A DNA stretch of 64,000 bases from Strobilurus pachycystidiatus (Eukaryota > Basidiomycota > Agaricomycetes > Agaricales > Physalacriaceae), in contig JAHLMK010000032.1 in NCBI GenBank assembly GCA_019915135.1, forward strand, positions 169,546-233,545, written 5' to 3'. The translations under genes and the position numbers were made by a program. This document shows positions 1 through 9,650 of this stretch, in pieces; the first letter of the stretch is position 1, and the number at the start of each line of letters is the position of its first letter. The notes beneath the pieces were generated by a model that was not told where the DNA came from, searched no databases, and was given only the letters and a program-made list of their open reading frames with translations.

Positions 1-1404
1 AAGCCGTGGTTCTCCATGAATATGACGGGGATGGCCTCGAACACTGCGGGGTGAGATTAGTTGGGTTAAGAGGGCAAAAAGGAGGGTCGACGTACAGGCA
101 TAGAGGACACCGTAGACGACGGACAGATATATCGTGACGAGGACAAGGATGGGCTCAAGCAGAAGCATCTGGAAAGGACGATACAGAGTACGGTGGAGCA
201 CGCCGCGGAGACTCCAGTCCTGCCTTTCATGCTCAGCGTACATCTGTGCGGTCTTTTCGGGGTTCTCCTTCTGCATGCGATGCAGCTACATACATCAGAT
301 CAGCACGAGTATAACGTCTCGAAGGATGAGAACAGACATACCCTCTTAGCAAGCAGGATAGGCGCGTAGGTCTCAGGCAAGAGGACAATTGCCAGGACCG
401 TACAGGTGCCAGCGAACATCATCATCACCCAGTAAATCCATCGCCAGGTAACATCACTGGCGCCGATGCTAGAAACGAATGTGTCAATGTGATTCCTTGA
501 TCGAGGTGGAAAAAAGCTTACAATCCACCGACGATGGGTCCCAGGACGGGTCCCATGAACACACTGGCAGAGAACAAACTCACTGCCGGTCCACGACCGA
601 GAGCGGGCCAGACGTCTGCTATCACACCTAAGAACAGCAAATGTAAGGAAAGGCACTGAGCTCAGGAATGGAGGACATACCACCGCAGATTGTCAGGGGA
701 GAAACGGCAAAGAAACCACCGAAGAACCGACAAATCATCAAAGTTTCGATGTTTTGGGCGAGGGCTTGACCCAAATGGAACAATGTGTAGCACGACATGG
801 TGACAAGCAATACCGGTCGGCGACCATATAGCTCACTTCCCGGTCCCCAGAAGGACGGCTGCGTGCGTGGTCAAACGAGGCCAAGGGAGAAAAATGCAGC
901 CACTCACACCAACAACATATCCGAGCAAAAACACCGTCACGATCGCGTACGCGGTTTCAGTGCCGATCCCAAACGCGATCACAATGTCTTCCGTCAGCGA
1001 TGTCGGAGCTGACGATGCAAAGGAGCTTAAAAGCGTGTTAGCATGATTTCCGCGGAGTGTGGGATCGAGACGCACACATTGATAGACATGATGACACAGA
1101 CTATGGTGACCATCCACTTGCGTCTGTCGCTCCAATTCTGCGGATTTCCCTGGTCATCTGGGCCGTCCCATGCAATCATGTTGGGGTCTTGCGGCGGTGC
1201 GAGGAACGCGAGGGGATGCGGGGTCTTGGGTTCGGGCTCGTTGATGTCGTCTCCGCCGTACTTTTCTAGCCGCCGCTCATCGTCTGCAATCTCCTCGTCT
1301 AGTGATGGGCGCCGTGTTGGTGAAGATGTCGATGGACCCGACTGTTCGTTGAGTGCAGTCATGGACGAACGCGGTGTCGCGGTGGGGGCGGTGATGGTCG
1401 CCAT
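1..1404 (-). CDS. MFS transporter, DHA1 polyamine/drug type (partial at left edge)
   Basis: Plasma-membrane proton antiporter of the major facilitator superfamily, closest in style to fungal TPO-type polyamine/multidrug exporters. The ATG at 1404 opens a long hydrophilic N-terminus (Ser/Pro-rich, then NPQNWSDRRKWMV, the usual lead into TM1 of this group). After an intron come LTEDIVIAFGI and FLLGYVVG, then GSELYGRRPVLL (the motif between TM2 and TM3), ICRFFGGFFAVSPLTICGG, FMGPVLGPIVGG, and WRWIYWVMMMFAG followed by LLPETYAP. The last readable exon, FEAIPVIFMENHG, runs off the window, so about the second half is missing. Introns of about 50 bases separate these blocks; one is near 36-94. The frame joins without damage, so it looks functional. 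Substrate is unknown; polyamine or drug export is a family guess. Confidence 0.85.
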
Positions 1405-2517
1405 GAAGGAAGAAGGGAGGGGGGCTAAGAAAGGACAAAGGTGGAACGCATCTTCTTTTATTCCTGGAATCAGTAAAAACTTATTGGTAAAGCCTGGTAA
1501 AAGCGGCAAAAATGGCGGATGGCCCGGTGTGGTTCATGGCCCCTCCGGCTATGTCATTACCGGAGCCGGAAGATCCGCTCATTGCCTTTCATGGTGCGTT
1601 TCCTTTTTTCTCACCCGGTAAGATGTCCGCTCATTATCCTTCGCCACAATCTCTAGTTTCCGTCCGAGTGCGTTGAAATCTGCAAACAACAAAGCAAAAG
1701 AAACAAGTGAAAAGTGCACAGACTCCAGTGCCGCCTCAACGAATATCCGGGGAAGGGGCAGGTTACAAAGTTACAGTTGTGTGATGCGCAATGACAACCA
1801 AGTTCCGGGACGATGTGCCCCGGGAGAGTTGGTAATCACCGTCGGCCAAACGCGATCGAGCTGCAGATAACCAGCGAGGTCGCGCACGATGACTTGGTAA
1901 CCATTTACTTGAAATCATTCAGTAGTGCCACTGAGGTCGCGTGCCGGTCCAACTCAGCTACGAACTCTAACAACATGGGCTCAAGGAATTCATCTGCATA
2001 GTAATCAGGTATCAATGAGTGTCGGTAGCAAGGCGAAGCCAGCTTCACAGGTTCCCGTCCTATCGGAGCGGCTGGAAAAATGGCATCAGGAAGTGCGTCA
2101 GTGGAAATGTCAAAAAGAAAATTGGGTGTGGGTGTGGCTCTGAGCGATACGAGCCACGTTCAGAAATATCTATGTTAGCTGCGATAAACAAATACTTGAC
2201 CGAGTCACTGGGTGTTCGCGCGAGGGCAGACCGCTTTCATGGACGATCATCGTCAGATCTGTCAAGCAACAAATCAGGAAGGCTCGAAATTCAAGGTGAT
2301 AGTACTCACAGTAACGATAGAATCTCTGTGCGCGTAGTAGAAATCGAGCGGAGGAACAATGGAAAACAACATCCTCATTCGACAAGAGGAATGTGGGTAC
2401 AATAACGTGGGGATGTAAATAGATGCGAATAAAGACGATGTTGCGAGAGATGCTGATGATAACAAGATGTGCGTATTTGGATGAGACAGTGCTGATGATT
2501 TGTATCGTGAAAGCGGG
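1405..2517. other. intergenic, no gene seen
   Basis: About 1.1 kb between the start of the MFS gene and the 3' end of the next minus-strand gene. Only short open frames with unconvincing composition occur here. It presumably carries the MFS promoter. I recognise no repeat or RNA gene. Confidence 0.5.
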
Positions 2518-3322
2518 TCAGACGGCAATACGCGGTAGTCGGTGCGCCCTCTTGGGCTCGTTATTAGGCGCCTCCGCACTGGATAGTCTACGTTTGAGAG
2601 AGGGTTGGGGTGAGGGAGAAGGCGGAGCCTCTAGGTCTGCAGCTAGAGAGACCGGCAACGGCCGAGGTGTGGGCTGCTCTAGAGCTGATGGGGTCGGCGA
2701 GGGTGGCGCGGAATCATTAAGGGTGGCATTAGGCAGGGATTTAGAGTAGGTGATATATTTTGGAGCTGGCTGGTCGTGTGATAGGGTGTGGTTGGATTTG
2801 TCTATTTTGCGTGGCGGACGGGCATTTGAGTCTGTCGAGTAGTAGGCTGTGAGCAGGGCGCTGAGCTCGCCGCCAGGGCGGATGGTGTCCTCCCAGGACT
2901 CGTCGTTGCTGGAGGAAAGAGTGTTCGTGACGGGTGACAGCGCCTCTGCATCGTCAGACACGGTGGATGATGGCCGCCTGGGCAAAGGCTGAGGGTAAGA
3001 TGTGAGCGCTGCTCGCCAGGGTTGCATGGGCACCAGCGTACCTGTTCGGTGTGCGCTCGCTTCTTGAGCGCAGCGCTAGTCCACCGGAGACCGTCGAGAT
3101 CAAAGAACTGCGTTTTGACAGAGGCAAAGGATGTGAGGAGCGAGTCGCGCTGATCCTGGGCGACGGTGAGCTCGCTGTACGCGACGACGAAGACGAAGAC
3201 GAAGGCGCTCGCACCTCTGTCATCCTGAGTGCCTCCTGGTCCTCCATGAGCTGCTCCTTCTCCGCTTCTATGAGTCGCTGCTTGCGCTGTGCCTGGCGGT
3301 CGACAGATCCCGGACGAGACAT
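2518..3322 (-). CDS. unknown protein divergent from PCNA
   Basis: I do not recognise the family. The likely start is the ATG at 3322 (MSRPGSVDRQAQRKQRLIEAE); an in-frame ATG lies at 3343. A short charged helix that could form a coiled coil (QRKQRLIEAEKEQLMEDQEALR) leads into an intron, then a second helical block (LTVAQDQRDSLL, VKTQFFDLDGLRW, AALKKRAH). A second intron is followed by a Ser/Pro-rich tail ending PKRAHRLPRIAV at the stop at 2518. To keep frame, intron 1 needs an unusual acceptor (…cgag) and is only about 44 bases, so that join is uncertain. It shares a roughly 180-base promoter region with PCNA, which hints at co-regulation in the cell cycle but proves nothing. Confidence 0.6.
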
Positions 3323-3444
3323 GGTGGTGGATAGGCTGTTCAAGATGGTAGAAGTCTAAGTGATGGTCCAAGCGGTTTGATGGTGTCGATATCACGAGGC
3401 ACGTGATACTGTGACCCTCTGAGTAAAAAGTGTCACAAGGACAG

Positions 3445-3450
3445 ACGCGT
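3445..3450. promoter_or_regulatory. MCB-type ACGCGT box upstream of PCNA
   Basis: A palindromic ACGCGT lies 52 bases before the PCNA start codon, in the intergenic region shared with the divergent gene. A second copy is in PCNA intron 1 (3578-3583). In yeasts this hexamer is the MBF binding site that drives G1/S genes, including PCNA. Use in this organism is inferred from sequence and position only. Confidence 0.5.
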
Positions 3451-3501
3451 CGTCTTTGCTCTTACCACCATCTCCTCATCACTCCCGCCGCCGCCGCCGC
3501 C

Positions 3502-4790
3502 ATGCTCGAAGCCAAACTACAGGAAGCCGGCGTGCTCAAGAAGCTGCTTGATGGTACGCCCTTGTGCTCATTGTCTGACGCGTCGTGCTCACTGCCCACA
3601 GCCATCAAAGAGCTCGTCACCGACGCCAACTTCGAATGCAACGAGGAGGGCATCAATCTGCAGGCGATGGACAACTCGCACGTTGCCCTTGTCTCTGTGC
3701 TGCTCGAGGCGCCTGGCTTCAAAGAATACCGCTGCGACCGCCCGATGCCCCTCGGCGTCAACCTCACCTCGCTCACAAAGGTCCTCAAGTGCGCCAAGGA
3801 CGACGACACGTGCACGCTCAAGGCCGCCGACGAGGCTGACGTGCTCAACCTCATCTACGAGGCAAAACGTGCGTATCGCCCGCCTTTTTTTTGCCTCCAT
3901 CTCACGCGTCGCAGACACTGACCGCATCGCGGAATACGAGATGAAACTCATGGACATCGACTCTGACACGCTTGGCATCCCTGATACTGACTACGACGCG
4001 CGTGTCACCCTCTCCTCTGCCGAATTCTCGCGCATAGTACGCGACTTGTCGCTCCTTGGAGAGAGTGTCCGCATCGAAGTCAGCAAAGAGGGCGTTCGCT
4101 TCGCCAGCGAAGGCGAGGCAGCCAATGGCAACGTCCTTCTCAAACCCACAGAGCACGTCGGCAAGGTCGAGAAGAAGGAAGAGGACGCCGAAGACGAAGA
4201 CGAACCGGAAAAGGAGGATGAGGATGAGGAGGACGCCGACGGTGAGGTCAAGGTCAAGAAAGAAAAGAAGGAAAAGATCAAGAAGGAAAAGGACGCGGAG
4301 GAGGATGTCGAGATGGACGACGAGGAAGCCAAGGACAAGGAAGACTTTGAGCCGGAAGACGATGAGGACGAGGAGCAGGAAGAGTCGACCCGCAAGAGAA
4401 AGAAAAAGGTATGCCATTCAACACCTGATCGCGTCTCACGCTCACCTCTACCCAGCAATCCTCCGCCTCATCCAAAAAGGCCAAGACCGCCTCCTCATCA
4501 AAGGGCAAGGGCAAGAAAAAGGCTGACGACGACGAGGACAACGACAAGGTCAAGGTCGAGCTCAACCAACACGTCTCCCTGACATTCTCCCTCAAATACC
4601 TCGTCAACTTTTCGAAGAGTCAGGCGCTGTCAGGGAAGGTGCAGTTGATGATGAGCAACGATGTACCGTTGTTGGTGAGCCGGGCCTCTGTTCTCCCCTC
4701 GTCGCCTGTACTGAACGTCCGTAGGTCTCGTACGACTTTGGCCAAGGCCACATTCGGTACTATCTCGCGCCGAAGATTGGTGAAGAGTAA
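3502..4790 (+). CDS. PCNA: PCNA sliding clamp with a large charged insertion
   Basis: Homotrimeric DNA clamp that tethers replicative polymerases and repair factors in the nucleus. Five exons: 3502-3553, 3602-3868, 3915-4408, 4456-4674, 4725-4790; all phases agree, giving 365 aa against about 260 in the family. Seen in order: [16 protein letters not shown], the DNA-facing helices, [13 protein letters not shown], the interdomain loop [24 protein letters not shown] with Lys164 at the same number as the ubiquitin/SUMO-modified lysine of other PCNAs, then [17 protein letters not shown] and the C-terminus [10 protein letters not shown]. Residues about 187-302 are an insertion of long Glu/Asp and Lys runs where other clamps have a loop of roughly 12 residues. 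The insertion spans the exon 3-4 junction and keeps frame. Identity as PCNA is certain; the role of the insertion is unknown. Confidence 0.97.
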
Positions 4791-5608
4791 TGGAAGGGAG
4801 GGTTGTATTATTTATCGTGTTTTCATTCCGCTGTGCATCTATGTAGCAATCTCATTCTCAATCTCATACCACGTTCACTTTCATCGCAGGTTGTCATTGA
4901 CATCACGTTCTGAGCGTACGTCTCTCGTCACCCTTCTTCGAACTCGCTTCGAACAAATGTTGTTGCTCAGCTTCCAGGCCTGTTTCGTGGAGAGTTTAGA
5001 GTCTAAGCGAAACATTACTATCATTGCATGAATTATCACTGACGGTCTCGTCGGATTTGTGCACTCCGAATTTTATGAAACGAAAGCAGTATGTGAGACT
5101 TGTATGTTCAGCAACTCTTGGGCTGATAACTTACAAGCTTTTCGTTGAAGAAATGGACGAGAATGTCGCTGGCGGTTCTGACCCTGAAGCAACCCTGAAG
5201 TGATGATTGCAGTGTGCACTTTGACCCGTCAATTCTGTGCGCTCTTCTGTCCCTCTTGCTCAATGTATTCGCACTGTGAACATAATGTGGGACAAATGCG
5301 AGGGGCATCCGACGGAAATTGGCAAAGTGAGACCGTGAGTGGTAGTCCCGTATCTTTGACATACTCAATACTGTTACAGTAAGCCTATACGCACATCAAT
5401 CTCACGCTCGATGGCAGGTACACCTAGGTACGCAGAGTTCCAACAGCAAGCTGTCTACCACACGGAATATGAACACATGATGCCATTGATGCTAACCCAT
5501 CCGCATTCATTCCTCTACTGCCATTTGCTCGACGACGGAAACCTGGTCACTGACTCACTGTGGACTGGTAACTGACTGGCTGCTCATACCTCTGGAAAGA
5601 GCTCCCGT
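4791..5608. other. intergenic, no gene seen
   Basis: About 0.8 kb between the PCNA stop and the kinase start. It holds only short, composition-poor open frames and presumably contains the PCNA 3' UTR and the kinase promoter. Confidence 0.5.
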
Positions 5609-7301
5609 ATGGCCCCCTCAAACGTCTCCCGGTATCACACGGACATGCATGGACATGAACCCTCAGAGTCTCCTGATCTTCTGGAAGCGAGGCAGCATTG
5701 GGTATCGATGGTGCTGCAGCACGAATCGGCTCCCTGGAAGAGGTTTCGCGACGCTTGCGTCTCCCGGGAGATTGCGATCTCGATGATAAATGTTCTTCAA
5801 CAGGTGGGTTGTCTACACGTCAATGCAACCTGAATGGCACCCCCAATCTCGATCAATTTCATTCAGGAGCTCGACGAATCGTTAAGTGACGGAGAATACC
5901 GAATCAAGTGTATGAAATCGCAGACCGTTCTTTGTTCCGAATGGGATGTCTTGCCCAGTGCCCTCTTCTATCAGGGCGCAGTGCGGTATAATGCTACACG
6001 TCCTGTCGCTGGTGGCGGCTTCTCGGTAGGAGGTCTCCCTGTCTTGCGTTGTCTGGGCAGTCTGACATGAAGACAAGGACATATACAAGGGAGACACTCC
6101 AAATGGTACTGTGTGCTTGAAGGTCATTCGCACCTTTCTCAGTAAACGGGACGAGGAGAAAGAATGGAAGGTACGAATGACTACATTGTGTAGCACAACG
6201 CTGGTGCTCAATCCTGAACAGAAACTGTGTTCTGAAGCACTAGTCTGGAGGCAACTATGCCACCCAAATGTCCTGCCGTTTCTGGGTATCAGCAATGACT
6301 TATTCGAGCCTCGATTCTGCCTGATATCACCTTGGTTGGGGAACGGCAACATCATCGCGTTTCTGCAGAAAAACAATCTTTCTGAACATCATGCCTTCAA
6401 GTTCCAATGTGTGGGTCCCATACTATGCGCTCATTGACGCCCCGTCTGACATGGGGGGCTACTGGTGTCACAGGTGGTCGAAATTGCTTCCGGCCTTGAC
6501 TATCTGCACAATCTGGAGCCTCAAATTGTGCATGCTGATATACGCGGCGTATGTCGTATTCCCTCCGCCGATACACACAAACTCACCCGAAGTCAGTCAA
6601 ATATCCTTGTGACAGATGATTTGCATTGCGTTATAGCCGATTTTGGGCTGAGCCGTGCCAAGGATTCACGAGCTCAGACAAAGTCATCGGATGCGTCAAA
6701 AGGTTCTACACGCTGGCTTCCACCAGAGATGCTCAATTTTGAAAGTTATCGAAGTGGTATGTATGCGGCAAGAGACATGTATTCGCTTGGGTGTACTATC
6801 ATTGAGGTGTGTAAAGATTGAACCTCGAGTCCACCTTAAACTCAGTGCATTGCACATTCTTCCTAGATTCTTTCTGGGAAGCCCCCGTTTTGCAATCTCA
6901 CAACCGATGCGGCCGTCATCCAGGCGGTATTGATACTCAAAGAGCGACCATCTCTTCCATCTATTGAATACCTTCCACTGGAGTATGCCAGGCTCGGTTC
7001 ACTCATGTCCGATCTCACGGCTTTCGACGCCGCAGATCGACCGACTTCCACGGAGGTGCTGGCATGGCTTCGAGCGGTTCAAGCGCAAAATTCGCATTTG
7101 CCTACCACATCTGCCGAATTTCCTCCAAAAAAGCGGGATCGCCGTCAGACCAAGTCAGAACACGCCAATAACATGCTAGATCGCCCTATGCTGAAACAAA
7201 CCGGACAACATTCTGAGATAGAGCGCGAGGTACATAGGCAGCATTCTTACATCGACCGCCGGAACTTACAGCATGTCCCTAGCCTCGAATCCATCCATTG
7301 A
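5609..7301 (+). CDS. TKL-like protein kinase, non-RD catalytic loop
   Basis: Serine/threonine (TKL-like) kinase of a type expanded in Agaricomycetes. Seven exons: 5609-5803, 5867-6025, 6078-6170, 6222-6410, 6474-6548, 6597-6806, 6867-7301. Every intron is phase 0, giving 451 aa. The domain starts with the glycine loop VAGGGFSDIYKG (about residues 111-123), then the VAIK-equivalent VCLKVIR, HPNVLPFLG, EIASGLDYLH, the catalytic loop VHADIRGSNILV (HAD at 232-234), DFGLSR (DFG 252-254) and RWLPPEML as the APE-equivalent. Lys, catalytic Asp and DFG are all present, so it should be active; the Arg of HRD is Ala. The first ~110 residues and the polar tail after DRPTSTEVLAWL match nothing I know. Substrate unknown. 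Confidence 0.85.
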
Positions 7302-8704
7302 TGCCGAAATCTCGTCCCAGTGATTCTGCTGGCCTTACATACCTTCTCACCCGTGTAGTGGATGAGTCTCCGCGAAGACGACTTCTGTCAGCCTGTGAAA
7401 GAGCGAATTCACCAGGATTTAATATTTTCATACGAGGATCGACAGATCATCCAGTTGAAATATTTCGCAACCGTCGCCGCTCGAGGGTGATCGAGAAGCT
7501 CGCCGGTTCAAGTCAGTAGGATTATCACACTAGGGTAAAGCGTTGATAACACGCTTACATGATTGCTCATTGAACACTTTAAAGCGCCCGACCAAGCGCC
7601 CTATTGTGAAAACCCTTTCGTCTCCGAGTCTTCTTTGCGCCACATCACGGTGAACGAGCTCTATCGTTTCAGACAGCTGAAAAACTTCGACTTAAGCTGC
7701 TCATCCTTCTCAGAGCTCTCCTCCCATTTCCCCGGTATGACGTCTCCGCGTACTCTGCCATTGGCATCTGCGCCGGATGGTCCATCCACTGGACGCGCTA
7801 CCGTCTGTTCACCCACTGAGAAGGAGTCGTCGTTTATTGTTATGAGAGTCCAGAGCGACAACTTGTGAAACAATCTTGCGCCAAGTGTACTTATTGTGGC
7901 GTACCCGATTCGCTGTTAGAGAGCTCCAGAACAATGCATCTAGTTTGAAACGCATGTTTGAGAACTTCATCCGAGCACTGTGATAGCAGTAGTCGTATAG
8001 AGTCCTCTGTCCATGTCCTGTCGGAGTCGGATGCACCGGGGCTGTTAAGCGGCCTGTACCACAGACGTCAACATTCCACGAGGCATAGTGGGGGCTTTCG
8101 ACGAGCATATCAGTAACAAACGAATTGATAGAATGTGTTGGGAAACAACTTTGGAATTTGGCATTTCGGTACTCGCTACTTCCCAGCCTGCGTAGTTCGC
8201 GCAAGTCCACGATCTTCGGAGCCAGGCGAAAAGTCGCAGAACCAGCTGAGGAGGTATCGAATCACCAAAGGGTAGGCGAGATCAGGACGAAGAGCGTACC
8301 ACATCATTGGCCAGTACTTGCATGTGAATTAGAGTGGTCATGCCACCGATAGATTTCCGGTGTTTGATGATGGACAGTCAAGTCACGAAGGGTGAGAACA
8401 TTCGAGGGATGGACAGAAAGGCATATACCGAACGGCATGGTACGACAACGGACAGACTCGGAGAACATTGAGTAAAGCCTGGATCGCTGACAGCAGACTG
8501 ACTGCATAGCCGGCGGTAAACGTTGAGGAATGAAGCTCAACATCCGCGCATTGGCGTCGCGCGGCTTGTTGGACCGTGATGCATCGAAGGGTAAGCCGTA
8601 ACTGGAGCGTCCGACTGATAAGGCCGCATAACGCCATTCGCCACAATTCTTTGTTGCTGACCGAGCTAGCTGTGAATGATATAAGAAATGAATTGCACCT
8701 CGTA
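7302..8704. other. intergenic or undeciphered, no confident gene
   Basis: About 1.4 kb between the kinase and the E2 gene, which converge here. Open frames at 7298-7519 and 7563-7868 (+) and at 7809-8210 (-) have no recognisable domain and I could not join them into a convincing gene. A small unknown gene cannot be excluded. Confidence 0.4.
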
Positions 8705-9469
8705 CTACTTTAACAGCTCTTCAACTACGCGGTCTTCAGTAATCTGCGCCACGTTCTTGCCTCGATAATTAAGTCGCCGCAAAACATCGATCTGAAATGT
8801 ATTTCATGAGAACTGATGAAACGAAAGAGATCCATGATAAAACGCACCACTTTGTCTCTTGGGAACCCAAGTCCCTCAAACTGATCCACATGCGCCTTCT
8901 CTAAGCCCGCCATTGCAATCTCGTCTGCCTTGTTTGCCGACGCCTTTGACGACGCAGCGCCCGATCCGCCGGCGTACACCTTGGTCCAATATCTGGCGGT
9001 GTCATCAAAGCCGCCGCGACTCGTCACAAAGTGCTTCGCCACTTCCGCATCCTGGGGGTCACTCGGCTCCGGACTACACAACAGGCTCTGCAGCGATATG
9101 AGCGTCGACTTGAGCGTGAGCACCGGGCTCCACGCGTCTTTAAGGATGTCGAGGCAGATGGCGCCCGACGCGCTGGAGACGTTCGGGTGGTACACCTTGG
9201 TGATGAACTTCATCTTGACGGGCGTGAAGGGGTACGAGTCGGGAATGACGATGTCGACGTTGAATGTGCCGCCCTCGTACGGCGTGCCCTCCGGCCCCGG
9301 GAACGTGCCCAGTAGGTGGAACGGCGAGTCGTCGATGAGCGTGATGGTGATCCCCGACGTCTTGTCGGCTTTGCAGTCTGCAGTCGGGCTATTATTCAGC
9401 AAATCCCGCCGCCCCGCACAGCGACGCACCTGCAATCTCCTTGTTTACTCTTCGCAAGCGGGCGTCCAT
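8705..9469 (-). CDS. UBC1: ubiquitin-conjugating enzyme E2, Ubc1/UBE2K type with C-terminal UBA
   Basis: Accepts activated ubiquitin from E1 on its catalytic Cys and builds chains on substrates (cytosol/nucleus). Exons 9430-9469, 8848-9377 and 8705-8791; phases agree, 218 aa, close to yeast Ubc1 (215). The UBC fold is clear: HLLGTFPGPEGTPYEGG, IVIPDSYPFTPVKMKF, HPNV, and the active site GAICLDILKDAWSP with Cys at residue 88. After the E2 core (ARYWTKVYA) comes an Ala/Ser/Lys linker and a UBA domain (VDQFEGLGFPRDKVIDVLRRL…YRGKNVAQ). The E2-plus-UBA layout separates the Ubc1/UBE2K class from other E2s. The start ATG gives the short MDARLRRVNKEIA helix typical of E2s. Confidence 0.95.
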
Positions 9470-9650
9470 GGTTGTTGATGATTGAGAGCCACAGTAATGC
9501 TGATGATCGTAGATTGTCGCCACGTGCATTCGGCCCGAAGACCGGTGGGGACATTTTCCTCCCAGGCCGTCCCTCACTCAAACTCATCTTACTCGATTGC
9601 ACTTGTGACTTTATCAAGTCTTCTAGGACTTATGTACAGTGAGACGTTCT

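Noticed and set aside
1027..1621. Long plus-strand frames opposite the MFS N-terminus
   Set aside because: Shadows of the minus-strand coding exon, with no domain of their own.
3462..3854. Open minus-strand frames across PCNA (also 3902-4458)
   Set aside because: They mirror the codon pattern of PCNA and its charged insertion (poly-Ser and Leu runs) on the wrong strand.
7563..7868. Possible small gene after the kinase
   Set aside because: No recognisable domain, and a convincing intron joining it to 7298-7519 could not be found.
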